A stretch of DNA of 64,000 nucleotides from Arachis hypogaea. Taxonomy: Eukaryota; Streptophyta; Magnoliopsida; Fabales; Fabaceae. The position numbers and the translations under genes were made by a program. The notes under the pieces are model-generated. The model ran no database searches and was not told the DNA's origin. It saw nothing but the letters and a program-made list of their open reading frames with translations. Below are positions 22,234-33,850 of the stretch, in pieces (the first letter of the stretch is position 1; every line of letters starts with the position of its first letter). The stretch spans positions 15,220,346 through 15,284,345 of the forward strand of contig NC_092052.1 in assembly GCF_003086295.3 (NCBI RefSeq), written 5' to 3'.

Positions 22234-23199
22234 CCTGAAAAACAGAAAACCAGGATATAATAAAAATATGAAAGCAAATAGGCAAATAATCAAAGAAAAC
22301 ACAAAGTGGCAAAGGAGCAATAGGATAATGAATATGAGTTAAGTAAAATGTGCATTTAGGATTGTATAGGAGTGAAAAGTCTGAAAAGAAGAAATCACAA
22401 TCCACAATGTAATTGAATACGAGTTAAATAGAAAAATTAACATCATGCCTTGGTTAGAATGGTAAAAGAGAGTGAAAGAAAAGCAATAATAAAAAAAAAG
22501 TTTTGAAAAGGTTAGGTTGGTTAGAGTTAAAATTAGTGAGTTAGTGAAAAATGGGTTAAAGTAAGAGGCATAATGAAAAAAGTCCAAGTACCAAGTAATC
22601 ACAGGTAGAAGCTATAGGTAACTCATATACAAACAAGTAAGACAGTTTGATGATGATTCAAATAGAGATAAAAAAAGTAAAAATAGGAATCAAACATCAA
22701 AATTGCAGTTTATGAACCAGGAGATCAAAGAAAATAAGAATGCGTGCCTGAGCATTCATGAATTGGTTCGGTGAAATTATAGGAAAGCACAGTTGAAAAT
22801 GCCAAAACCAAGATATGAACAGAAATATTTTACAGAAATTTGGGCAGCATTCCGGCTAAAATAGGACTTTCCTGGAAAATAAGCAGCAATCAAACAGTTC
22901 ATATGAATTAAAAAAATCAAGCTGCAGTTACATATAATGAATATAAGCATGAAAATTCAGTGTAAAGAGCAGCAATATACAAGAAATACAGCATATAAAC
23001 AAGATCACAGCAGCAGCAGAGTCGCAAATTTGATAAAACAGAAACAAGAACTGTGCAAGTAAACAGACCTAAATCCACTAACCACATCCTAGGCTACCTA
23101 ACAACCTAAAATCCACTACAACATGCATATCTAACTATCCTAACATGAACATAAACGGAAAAATAAGAATAAACTACGAACGGGTAAAAGGGATTGCGT

Positions 23200-23640
23200 G
23201 TTGCGGAACCTGGAAGGCGAAAGAAGGAGGTTGGGGTACAGAGGTGGCTGGGGTGGTGGCGGTGACGTCCGGCGTGGCGGCTGGCGGCAGTGGGCACGGC
23301 GGTTGCTGCTGTTAGGGGGTAGGGGCTTTGGGAAGGGTAATGGGGGGATAGGGGAGAGGGTTGGGGTTGCGGGTGGTGGTGGGAGGTTGCGCGGTTGGGA
23401 CGGTTGGCGGCGGTGGGTGGTGGTGCGGAAGGGAGCAGTGGTGGAGGAGGAGGGAGAAAGAAGAAAGAGGAAGAAAGAAGGGGGAAGGAGGGAGAGGGTT
23501 GGGTGGCGGTGGAGTCTGAGTGGTCGGTGGCGTCGGGGTGGTAGCGCGGTGGTGGCTGGGTGGTGGTTGTGGTTTGGAGGAGGAGAGAAGGAAGGAGGTG
23601 GGTTCAAGGGGGGCGCGAGAATAGGGTTTCGCGTGACCTG
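23200..23640 (+). other. G-rich tract with G-quadruplex potential
   Basis: The plus strand has many closely spaced runs of three or more guanines, notably at 23313-23375 and 23560-23645. Because element A is transcribed from the minus strand, its RNA would be C-rich and the G-rich strand would be the non-template DNA's complement. Confidence 0.6.
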
Positions 23641-23662
23641 GGGGGTTATAATTTGAATCCAC

Positions 23663-24118
23663 GCGGCCGCGTGGAGCACGCGGTTGCGTGGCTGGTGCGA
23701 AATGGGTGGTTGACGCGATCGCGTGGATGACGTGATCGCGCGGAGGGCAAAAAGAGTAAATGACGCGATCGCGTGGGGCATGCGATCGCGTGGCTGGAAT
23801 TTGTGCTAAACGCATGAATCCAGTGTTGTTTCAGTGCAACTCTCTGTCTCCTAGGGGGTGTTCGTGTAATCCATGCGACGCAGTCGCGTCGCTCACACAG
23901 TCGCGTGGGATTGATTGTGTGCAAGTGATGCGATCGCATGGGGCATGCGATCGCGTGGGCCATTTTGTGCTAGACGCACAATGGCCGCACGATTCCAGCC
24001 TAACTTTTTGGACGTTGGATCCTTACGCCGATTTCCAGGTCATGCGGCCGCGTGGATGACGCGGTCGCATGGGAAGTGTAGTTCGCCATTGATGCGATCG
24101 CATGGGGCATGCAATCGC
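23663..24118. repeat. Phased CpG palindrome doublets, interior of element A
   Basis: Seven doublets of GCGRYCGC-type cores, each pair 17 bp apart: 23663/23680, 23715/23732, 23765/23782, 23880/23897, 23930/23947, 24044/24061, 24094/24111. Steps between doublets are 52, 50, 115, 50, 114 and 50 bp, giving a repeat of about 165 bp. Six cores are perfect GCGATCGC and two are GCGGCCGC. Confidence 0.9.
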
Positions 24119-24349
24119 GTTGCGCACCCTTTTTTTTTATATGCAGAATGCGGAATGCAATATGCAGAATGCAGTGCTTAATGTGAATGCTATGCATGAT
24201 TCCAGGTTCAATAAAATAAAATAAAATTCAAAAACAAACAAAACTAAATAAAATTAAAATTGCAAAAGAAAAATCATACCACGGTGGGTTGTCTCCCACC
24301 TAGCACTTTTAGTTAAAGTCCTTAAGTTGGACATTTGAAGAGTTTCCTG

Positions 24350-25915
24350 TTATGGTGGCTTGTGTTTAAATTCATCCAGAAATCTCCACCAGTGCTTGGA
24401 ATGCCAATAGCCTCCGGGGTCCCAAACTAGGCATGTAAAGCTTCTGAGCAGCTTCAAACAGATTTTCAGGCTCCTGGGGTGACGAATGTCAGAATAGATT
24501 CCAGGATCCCAAGCCTTGTTTTTAAATCCGCCTCCGTCTTGATCTCCATGTTTCCATCCGGGCGGTTTAAAAAGTAAATTCTCACCATGGTAACCAAACG
24601 TTTTCCGAGATCTATTCGATTGATTTTGATGCCAATCCGTGCACTTCAAGTTGAAGCGTGGAACCTTATTGAACCTTGTACACCAGCTCTGAGCACGAGC
24701 CATTTCCCTCTTACTCTTAAAGCCGCAGATAGCTCTAAGCTGGCCATCTGTTTCAAGTAAACCATATTCAAGTGAATAAGTAAAGTTAAAAGTTAAGGAT
24801 TGTACCCACTTGAAGCTTGTATTAGGTGGTAATGGCCTTGGGGAAGGTGTTTCTGGTGGTTCTGTAAGTTCTACTCCCTTGTGCTCTTCTGTGAATTCCT
24901 CCACTTCTTTGCAAGGATCTTCAAATGCATCATCACCCTGGTCAAAGTCTTCTATGTCTTCCTCATCACTTGAGTCATAGATTGGAGGTTGAGAGAAATC
25001 TACCTCTGCATCATCCTCGTATTCATTTGGGGAAGATTCGTCGATCTCAGAGAACTCACTTGCAGATGCAAGTTCATTACTAAGAGAACTTGACTTGTGA
25101 CTGTCATCATCAAGAGAATTTGCTTCTTGGATTATTCCGTCTGATTCTTCATAAACGACTTGCCTTGGGGATTGTGCGCTATCCTCCTTAGCATTAACTG
25201 TAATGTCCTTGACGGATTTCTCTTCAGCTCTGAATTCCCATGGAGGTTCAGCATCTCCCAGATCTTCAACCAACTCTTCTTCTTGTACAATGACAACATC
25301 TTCTACTTGTTCCAGTATGAATTCATGCTCTGTCTTGTCCACTGGAGTTTCTAGTGTCTCCTTCATACTACGCTCTTCATTAGATTATCCACATGGGGCT
25401 GTGGTTGATCCTTGAATGTTTGCGCGTCTAGAAGCTAATTGAATTACTACTTGCTCCAGTTGTCGAATGGTTGTTTGAAGTTTATTTACTGTTGCCTTGA
25501 GGCGAACCTCTGATTCTGGGGGTGATGGACTTGGACATGAAACATAGTGAAGTGGTGGTGATTGGGGGTGATTGGATTGGAACTGGGGTAGGAAAGGATC
25601 ATACGGTGGCGAATGGTGAAGAGAAGCTTGTGAGTGTGGTGGTTCGAGGTTATGTTGAGAGGATGGTCTATAGGCACGGGGTTGGGCTTGTTGGTAGTTA
25701 CAAGGTTGTCCACCATATCTATCAGCTGGGTATGCATTGTAGACTGGTCGTTGTCCATGATATCTTGGAGGGTGTTGTTGCCTAAAGGGTTGATTAGATC
25801 ATCTTGGCTCCATCCATCCTTGATTGGTCTGACCTTGATGCATATTCCTACTATAACTTCTATTTCCTTCAACAAAGTTAGAGCCAAACTCAAAGCGAGA
25901 GGGGTGAGAATTCAT
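24350..25915 (-). pseudogene. Gag-position acidic ORF of element A, two in-frame stops
   Basis: Reading from ATG 25915 (MNSHPSRFEFGSNF) one frame runs to 24350, broken by a TGA near 25800 and a TAA near 25390. The first part is Gln/Pro/Tyr-rich, followed by a short coiled-coil-like region. The part after the second stop (25366-24350, 338 aa) is open: residues 1-180 are strongly acidic (many DE/EE runs), then a conserved-looking region with SFKWVQSLTFNFTYSLEYG and a C-terminus rich in W, K and G. I do not recognise a catalytic domain. Its place just after the primer site is that of gag. It may be translated as the 338-aa part only. Confidence 0.5.
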
Positions 25916-26011
25916 AGTAGCAAATAAAATTAGAAAGGAAAAAACAAAAATAAATAAACAAGTAAAAGAAAAATATTTACAATAACCAATAATAAGGCAC
26001 ACGTTAGCAGT

Positions 26012-26029
26012 TTCCCGGCAACGGCGCCA
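26012..26029 (-). promoter_or_regulatory. Primer binding site of element A (tRNA-Asp type)
   Basis: TGGCGCCGTTGCCGGGAA on the minus strand, three bases inside the 5' LTR. It matches the tRNA-Asp-type primer site typical of Tat/Athila Ty3 elements and is nearly the same as those at 38930 and 58491. Confidence 0.8.
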
Positions 26030-26032
26030 TTT

Positions 26033-27515
26033 TGACGAGCGAGGATTTTTTCCAGTAAAGAATGTCATAAAAACAGTCGCGTTGTAGATATAGTTTCTAA
26101 ACCAACAAAAATCCCCTTCGTGCAAACGTTTTGGTTGTCACAAGTAACAAACCCCTTAAAATTGATAACCGAGTATTTAACCTCGGGTCGTCTTCTCAAG
26201 GAACTGCAGGGAAGTATGTTCTTATTATCGGTTATGGAGATTGTAAAATTGGGGTTTCAAGAATGAGGAACGAGTAATTTGATGACAAGTAAATTAAATG
26301 GCAATTGAAAATAAATAAATACTGTAAAGCAAACTTTTGGCAAGGTATGAGAAATTAGAGGTCCTATCCTAGCTATCCCTAGCAATGATGATGATGGTTG
26401 ACTCCTAATTCTACTTTGTTAACCTTTACTAAGATAAAGGAAGGTCAAGGGATTAATTGGTTTGATCTTCGAATTCTATTTATTTCCTAAGAAAAGATTG
26501 GAATTACGGAAGTTCAATTCAGTTAACAAAGATAACAATTATCAATTATGCTGTTGAATTGGATAACTCCTGAGTTACTGATTTCTTAACCAAGACCAAA
26601 AGGAGAAAAATAAATCTACTTGGAATAAAAATGTCTTCAGAGTAAAAGTAACAATAGCATGAATAAGAAAAATCAATATTAAACTGAAATACCTCAAATA
26701 ACATTAATTCAAATAATCTGTAACATGAAAGGATTCATAAAGTAGCTTGCAAAAGTAAATAAAAGGAATATTGAACCTGATCAAAAGAGATAATCCTGAA
26801 AGTGAATAAAAATCCTAAATCTAAATCCTAATCCTAAAGAGAGAGAGAGAATCTCTCTCTAAACTAAATCTAATTCATGGAAAGTAAAAATTGGCAAGCT
26901 CTCCCTGAATGGATGCATTTCCTCACTTCATAACCTCTGGTCTATGCCTTCTGGACTTGGATTTGGGCCAAAAAGGGCTTCAGAAATCGCTGGGAGCGTT
27001 TTCTGCAATTTCTGGTGCGTGGTCTCTGTCACGCGTCCGCGTGGGTCACGCGGTCGCGTCGTTCGGAGCTTTTCCTTGCCACGCAGTTGCGTCAGTCTTG
27101 CGACCGCGTCATATTCGTTCTGCTTAAGGCGTGCGGTCGCGTTAGTCATGCGGCCACGTCGCTGTTGATTCGCGCTTGGTACGCGATCGCGTCGTCCAAG
27201 CGATTGCATGGATGCTAGTTTCTTCAAGGACTCCATTTTGTGCTTTCCTTCCATTTTTGTATGTTTCCTTTCCATCCTTTGAGTCATTCCTGCCTTAGAA
27301 GATCTGAAACTACTCAACACAATAATCACGGCATCGAATGGAAATAAAGGTAATTAAAATAATTAATTTTAAAGCATAGGAAACATGTTTTTCACATACA
27401 TCACATAATAAGGAAGGAGAAGTAAAACCATGCAATTAACATGAATAAGTGGGTGAAGGATTGAATAAATCACTCAAACTAAGCACAAAATATATCATAA
27501 AATATGAGTTTATCA
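26033..27515 (-). repeat. 5' LTR of element A
   Basis: 1483 bp. Contains the same four palindrome doublets as the other LTR, at 27033/27050, 27083/27100, 27133/27150 and 27183/27200. Several cores differ by C/T or G/A changes, as expected from decay of methylated CpG. Confidence 0.9.
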
Positions 27516-27812
27516 ACGTTCCATTGCACAAACCATTAGTTTGGTCTATATTCTGCAGTAACATGACAGGGGCGCCTTCTTTTACAATCAATTTGTGTGG
27601 TGGTAGATCTGAATAATTTTTTTCATTTAGAATATTTAGTGAGAAGGAATCTAACTCGAATTTTATATTTTTCATCCTCCGTACAAATAGAGTTAGAACT
27701 TAAGTAAACTTTTTCTTCTTCAGGTAACCCTGCAATCATCTTGTTGTTGACATCAGTGACACAGTCTAGAGTTGGTGCAAGAATTGCTTTATCTTTAAAA
27801 TAATTTTCAGTG
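27516..27812 (-). pseudogene. Helitron helicase remnant, upstream piece
   Basis: Minus-strand segments KDKAILAPTLD (near 27800), an EEEKVYLSSNSIC segment and GAPVMLLQNIDQTNGLCNGT (27580-27520) are in the order found in plant Helitron helicases, with one frame change between them. It directly precedes, in protein order, the piece at 17264-16895, from which element A separates it. Its upstream side is cut off by the LTR beginning at 27819. Confidence 0.8.
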
Positions 27813-28074
27813 GATAAATGGTGTGCGAATTAGAAACTCACACAGCTTAATCAACAAGTGCACCGGGTCATCTAAGTAATACCTTAGGTGAGTGAGGGTT
27901 GATCCTACGAGGAATGTCGGACTAAGCAACAATGGTTATCCAACTGGCTTAGTTAGGCGAACAAAAAGGGATTTTGATGGTTGAAATTCATATAAAACAA
28001 TAGACAAGAGAGTAAAGAAAGCAAATAAAATGTTTGGTGTAAAAACAATAAGAGAAAACAGTTAAGGCTTCGGA

Positions 28075-31000
28075 TGTAACACCCTCACTATTAGAAGTCA
28101 CGCTTTCGGCTGCGCTACTCTGATAGCAAGAAGTATTACGACTACTTTACATACTAAATATTAAAATAGGAGCCTGTGACTCAACACCGTATCGCTAATT
28201 TCTTTGAAAACCGGAAATAAACACTTTATCTTAAGAAAAATACAAACAGGCATAGATTCATATACAAGACTCCTTACATAATAACTCATAATATAATATA
28301 CATATAAAACATACAATTCCTGTCCCTCTTACAAACTTGTAATAACAAAGACGAGGGAAGAAAATAATGTAATTAACACAACAGTATATAAACCAAACTC
28401 AGTAGGACTCTTCTTAATGCTTCTTCATTCGGTTCCTAAAAAGTAAAACTGTAGGGGGTGAGAACCTAACCACACAGTCTCATCATGGAGTTTCAAAGTT
28501 GTCATAAGAAGATATTTAATAGGAAAACTGTTTTCAAGCTCAGTGATTATCATTGCCTTATGAATCTTTTAAAAAACCAATAGGTAATCGTTCAAAACTT
28601 TTTCAAAGAAACAATGTTTAATCTTTCAGAAATCCGAAACCTTTCCTTTCTTATAAGAAAATCTCAATCAGAAACCAACCACGCAATCAAACAACACAAT
28701 CATTAATTCAGCACCAAAGTTCAATCTCAAATGTAGCACGCCAGGACAAACATAGGCAAGGCAGACAAGGAAAGCACAAGTAGGCAGCAGTTACAATAAA
28801 TAGTTCAAGTAGCAGTTACGAATAGTTTAGCAATCAGGCAAACCAAAACAAGTTCAAACTCAAGAAAAGCATACAAATGCATATGATGCATGCCTGTCCT
28901 ATGGCTGATGAGGCTCATCTGTCAGTTATCCAGCCAACCCGACAAGTCTGAATTGTACTTAGACTGTCCCCCCGACGTGCATCCCCAAGAGTCTATGTAT
29001 AGCTTTTTCTCAAATAATCAATATTACTCAATGGGGGTAATATTTCCGGGAATTTATATAGTGCCCGGTCACACACTTACGTCGTAGGGTCAACAGAGTA
29101 TCGAGTTTTCAACCTGGTACACGTGGTGGCAAGCCACGACACTTAATCCAAGGAACCTCGTATCTCAGATATTTTAAATTCATAAGCCATGTGAATAATT
29201 CAAAGTTCACATCTCAACATTCTCAACATCATAATCATTCATCAATCCAAATCTCATTTCCAAGTTCATTTCAAAGCCATATTTCAAAGAAAATCCTCAT
29301 CATTCTCTTTTTCATTCTGTTCGTTAACAATCTCAATTCCAAAATAAAATTCTTTCTTTGATAGACAAATCAATCTTAAAATGTATAATGCTTAAAAAAA
29401 ATCTTTTTAATTAATTACTTTAAATAAAACTTTCAATTTTATAAAATTTCGGCAGCATCTCCTCTAAAACTCGGACACTGCCACCCTTTTTGGGTCCCAT
29501 CCAAATATTTCTCAAACCTTTTCTCAACCATTTCTAAATCTCAAACATTTTCCAGAATTGAACTAGTTTCAATGTCAAATTATTTTCAAATCAACCAATA
29601 CCAACAATAAAACTCTTTTTAAAATCGAATCAGCTCAAATATTAAATCATTCATAAAATCAAACCAACTTACAATCAAACTGCTCCCAGAATCAATTTAT
29701 TTTCATATCTCAAATTATTTCCAAAATCGTTTCATTTATATTACTAAGTAAACTCTAAAACCAAAAAAATTCACCTTTCTTAATAATCAAATAAATGACA
29801 TTCCAAACCGGTTTTTATCCACAACCACACACCACTCATGCAATCAAGCATCCAATAATTCAGTCCAACAAACCATCACATCCATAAGACAAATATAATC
29901 ACAGAAGTAAATTTCTTTGCATCAATATCTATTTATCACAACTCTGTAATATAAAATAGATTTTAAGAAAATCCCTACCTCGATTTAGTCAAAGCTCAGT
30001 AGTTAGAGTCATCAATTCCACTTTTGTTTATTTTCAATTTTACAGCAGCGACATCAACCTTGTTTATTTTCAGACAATATCAACAGCGGCATCAAGAATC
30101 GCGGCAACAACACTTTTCTGACATAAATTGGAATTTAAAGCGAAATTGATATTGAGTGGAATAGAACGAAATTAGTAATGGAACATTTACGTTAAATTGA
30201 AATAGAATCAAATAACCTCACCACGAGAAACAAAGCAGTAGTGACCCCCTGAACCGATCAGGCGGCAGCTCCGGCACTCGCCGAAGCTCCGGTGGTTCAA
30301 TAACAACCTTAATTTCGATGCGCAAATACCGGAACCCAAACCTACGGTACCAGCATCTCAGAATCTCCAACAGATTGCAACAGAACATTGATTTCAAGAA
30401 GTTTCAGAAACAAAGTGCTTACCAAAAAGACAGGGGTTCCGGCGGCAGTTTCCAACATACACAGGCTTCAAAGGCGGTTTCCGGTGGCAGCAGCGCTCTT
30501 CGGCGGCAGAGGCGCGGCCAGAAGTCGCGGCCAGAAGCTTCGGAGCCGGCAGATTTGATGAGGATGGCCGGCGATAGGAGCGGCAATTGTACGCGGTGGC
30601 TGGACAGGTCCTGATCCTCCCTTCCTCCCGGATCTCTCTCCTCTCCCGCACCCATGGACGACGGCACTAACAGCTACAGCAACGGCGACAGACTTCGCGG
30701 CGGGGACGGTGGCTGTGACAGGAGCCTGCGAGAACGGCGATAGACACGACGCGGCAATGGTTCGCGAGGCATGGTGCAACGGCGGCGTGGCTTCTCTGCT
30801 CCCTCAACTCTGTGCTCGCTCTCTCGAATCTCCTTCCCGACGGCACAGCGACGGCGCCGTCTCCCTCTCTCTCCCTTCTCCCTTTCTCTCTTCTCTTCCT
30901 CCGATCCCATCTCTCTTTCCCTCTTTCTTTCTTTTTTTTCCATGAATGTGCTGCGTGGGCTTGGGGCAAGAAGGGGATTTTGGTGGTGGCTGAAGGAGGT

Positions 31001-31542
31001 AAGGCAGTTTAGGGTTTCATTAAGGATAGGGAAAAAAATGTAGTTTAATTAGGGTTAGTGTTTGTGTATGGAATTGGGGATTTTGGGTTTAATTTGAGTA
31101 AAATAATTTTAATAAAATTGGAGCATAAAGTATTAATATTTAAAAACTAATTTAATCTCTAAAATTACTTTAAAATATTATTTGTGGTATATATATAAAA
31201 AAAATACTAATTGATTCCCAATAAATTACTCCAATTGAAAATACATGGTAATATAATTAATTTTCTTTACCTTTAACTTAATGTACTAAATGATATAAAT
31301 TAAATTATCTAAAATCAAATCATATAAAATTCTTATTATTTCATAACTACCAATTTTATAATTTAAATATAGAAAATAATCCATAAGTATAAAGTTTGGA
31401 TAAAAACCTTAATTTACTTCAAATCCAATTAATTGCTTTTAATTATTTTTACTAAAAATAATTTCTGAAATTAAAACTATAAATAAATATATAATTTAAG
31501 ATTGATTCAAAATAGGACTTTTCAAAAGTCTTGGGTCTTACA
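28075..31542 (-). mobile_element. Solo LTR of the LARD family, 3.47 kb
   Basis: Begins TGTAACACCC and ends GGGTCTTACA. It is the reverse-complement relative of the LARD LTRs at 35908 and 52732, sharing the terminal words, the GC-rich block and the GGTAGCAAGCC/CACGTGGT region. Flanked by a perfect 5-bp duplication TCGGA (28070-28074 and 31543-31547). No interior or second LTR, so it is the product of LTR-LTR recombination. ORFs in its GC-rich part (30318-31043) are not supported as genes. Confidence 0.85.
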
Positions 31543-32275
31543 TCGGAGATGTTTACTTTTCCGAATTAAAAGTTCTTACCAACTATTTTAACAATGCATG
31601 ATTCATTCTATGGCAAACTGTAAATGTCTAAACCCTAATCTCTTAATGATTTAGCCTCCTCTAACCTTCATTAACCGCCACTCTCGTAGTCACTTAATTC
31701 TGATTAGAGGGTTACGTTCAAAAACTAGTTTATGGCCACAAAAACCCTAATTACCCAAAGCTAACAGGATTACATATATGTCACATATCCCAATTAATTC
31801 ATGTAATTAGCAATTTAGGAGGAATTTATTTTCAACCTGTTGTTCAAGCGAGATAACTCTCTCGAGAATCACAAGAACTCATGTAGAATAAGGGTTATAC
31901 TCTCGTTTCACCCAGATTCATAAGATTAAGAACGAAAACAATCCTTGAAATTGAATAAATACATTAATTAAAATAGAAAAGCAATAGTCTTAATCCATAG
32001 AAATAAACAGAGCTCCTAACCTTAACCAAGAGGTTTAGTTGCTCATGACTTATAGAGGAAATAAGGTTCTGAAAACGTGCAGCAGTCTTATCTCCCAGAA
32101 AGGGTGGATCTTATTCCTTTTATACTAACCTAATTTGATTCGGAAACAAAATAAAATAATAAATCCTAAGACCAAAAGATATTGTTTGTAAATAAAAATT
32201 ACAAAAAAAATATAACTAATAAATGCTAAATCCACTTGAAATGCCAAAAGAGGGGGAAATTCGGTCAGCCTTGCT

Positions 32276-32325
32276 GGCGCTAAACGCCAATCTGGATTGT
32301 GTCCCTTGCTGGGGCGTTTAGCGCC
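32276..32325. repeat. 13-bp inverted repeat in LTR B
   Basis: GGCGCTAAACGCC at 32276-32288 is the exact reverse complement of GGCGTTTAGCGCC at 32313-32325, with a 24-base loop. Each arm is itself a near-palindrome. Confidence 0.85.
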
Positions 32326-33589
32326 CAGGGAGAGTGCTGCCAGCTTTTTCTTTTTATCTCCAATTTCTGTCAAATTATTCTGAGTTTCACCTGAATTCAT
32401 AAAAACACTAAAACAACTCAAAGTAGTATCCAAAGAGGATTTTTACATTCAAATCAAGTAAAATTAAATAAAATCTAACTAAAAACAACTAGAAAATAAT
32501 AAGAAAAATGGTACAAGATGCTCACACATCACAACACCAAACTTAAACTGTTATTTGTCCTCAAACAACCAAAATAATATAGGACCAAGAAGAAAAAATG
32601 CTTAAGACTTGAGTTGTTATTTAAGTTCAGGTCTAGTTACTGAATGGGGCTAATGACACTCTAATTTTGAATAGGTTCGGTGTCTTACTATCCTTTGAAG
32701 CTCAGAAATATTAGTATCCTTCATAACTAGAACTCGAATGATATTATAGATTCTCTTTTTTAGGCTCTAATTGATTCTTGAACACAGCTTTTTATTTTCT
32801 TTTCTTTGGTGCTTTGCACCTTGAGCCTAGTCGTGACTCTAAGTGTTTTGTCTTCAAGCTTAACTTGAAATAAGAACACTACAAGCACTTAATTGGGAAA
32901 CTCTTTGAGTTCTAATTTTTCTGTTTACTTCTCCCAAACAGTGATGCTCAGAGCCTTTGGCATACTCTGTAACAGTAATGGGTCATAATTTTAAGTGTTC
33001 AGTCTCAAGGGTTACTTGACACTTTCACACCACAAGCATATGGTTATGAAAAACCACTCTTTTGAGCTTTAGATCAGTTTTGACCCTCCTAACCATTGAT
33101 GCTCAAAGCCTTGGACCTCTTTCTTTTAATTTTTCTTTTCATTAGTTTTTGCTGTTTGTTTTGCTTCAAGAATAAATATCTTTCTTATTTCAGAGAATCA
33201 ATAATATTTTTCTAAATTCCTGTTTCTCAAGAACCAATATTCTCAACTTCAATATCAAATATGCATGGTTAATTCATACATTCAGAAATAGATATAGTGC
33301 CACCACATCAAAATAACTAGAACAACGTAATATATAACTCAAAATCTCATGCATTTTACTACTCTTTTTTCTTGTGATATTTCTTTTTAAGTTCAATGAA
33401 CAATACATGAGACATCTTTTTTTAAAAAAAAAATAAACATAAAGTACTAAAACAAACAACTAACTAAAAAGCAAAGAAATTATGCTAGTGACCATGCAAC
33501 TCAGAATAGAAAGCAGAAAATAGAATGTGATACTAAAAAACAGAAATAAGATAAGGTAGAGGAGAATGAAACTCAACAACCTTAGTCAT

Positions 33590-33770
33590 GGTGGATGCTG
33601 CTCCTTCTGGAGAATCCTCTTTGGCGTTTCAGCTCCTCTATGTCGCGCCCCTTCCTCCTCTACTCCTCCATCATCTGGTGAAGGAGAGTAGAATGATCCT
33701 GATGCTCTATTCTCAGCTGATCAACAGATGATGTCAGCTCCCTTATAGATGTTTTCTACTAATCCTAGTA
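33590..33770 (-). pseudogene. Decayed C-terminal ORF fragment of element B
   Basis: In one minus-strand frame the sequence gives a DQLRIEHQDHSTLLHQMMEE segment followed by a stop, then a basic KGRDIEELKRQR segment. This coiled-coil, charged C-terminus is like those after plant-transposon-protein domains in related elements. Several stops; not functional. Confidence 0.4.
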
Positions 33771-33850
33771 GTCACGGGAAGAAAAATAAATTTTCTAAGA
33801 CATCTCCAGAAGATCCTATAAAAGTGGTGAAACTGGCTCCAAAAAATAGA

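Larger units (their letters stand above)
22234..24349 (-). other. Interior of element A between its two ORFs
   Basis: Holds a G-rich tract (plus strand) at 23200-23640, then the palindrome array at 23663-24118. ORFs through this part (for example 23140-23963 minus, 23198-23656 plus) are low-complexity shadows of these repeats. Confidence 0.6.
17265..27515 (-). mobile_element. Non-autonomous LTR retrotransposon (element A), 10.25 kb
   Basis: Two near-identical LTRs (17265-18761 and 26033-27515) begin TG and end CA, flanked by a 5-bp duplication with one difference (ACATT at 17260-17264, ACGTT at 27516-27520). The primer site at 26029-26012 and polypurine tract at 18775-18762 put the sense direction on the minus strand. 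The interior encodes only a gag-position acidic ORF with two stops and a plant-transposon-protein ORF. There is no protease, RT, RNase H or integrase, so movement would need a helper. It inserted in a Helitron helicase pseudogene. Confidence 0.85.
27819..32531 (-). repeat. LTR of element B, split by a solo LTR
   Basis: Segments 27819-28074 and 31543-32531 form one LTR once the 3468-bp insertion and one TSD copy are removed. Ends are TG and CA. The right part carries the GGCGTTTAGCGCC inverted repeat. Confidence 0.6.
27819..33850 (-). mobile_element. Partial LTR retrotransposon (element B), 3' LTR and 3' interior
   Basis: The left part is an LTR starting TGGTGTGCGA (27819) and ending near 32531, interrupted by a solo LTR at 28075-31542. 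Without the insertion it is about 1.24 kb. A purine-rich stretch on the minus strand just inside (TTAAGTTTGGTGTTG) looks like a polypurine tract, so the sense direction is minus. Interior sequence continues to about 33850 with a decayed ORF end near 33590-33760. The rest of the element and its second LTR are missing. Confidence 0.65.

Noticed and set aside
23140..24197. Overlapping ORFs with repeated His-Ala-Ile-Ala / Arg-Ser-Arg words
   Set aside because: The peptide repeats are translations of the palindrome doublets and G/C-rich simple sequence.
30318..31043. Several ORFs in the GC-rich part of the solo LTR
   Set aside because: Low-complexity R/S/P-rich frames on both strands inside an LTR; not conserved in the related LTRs.
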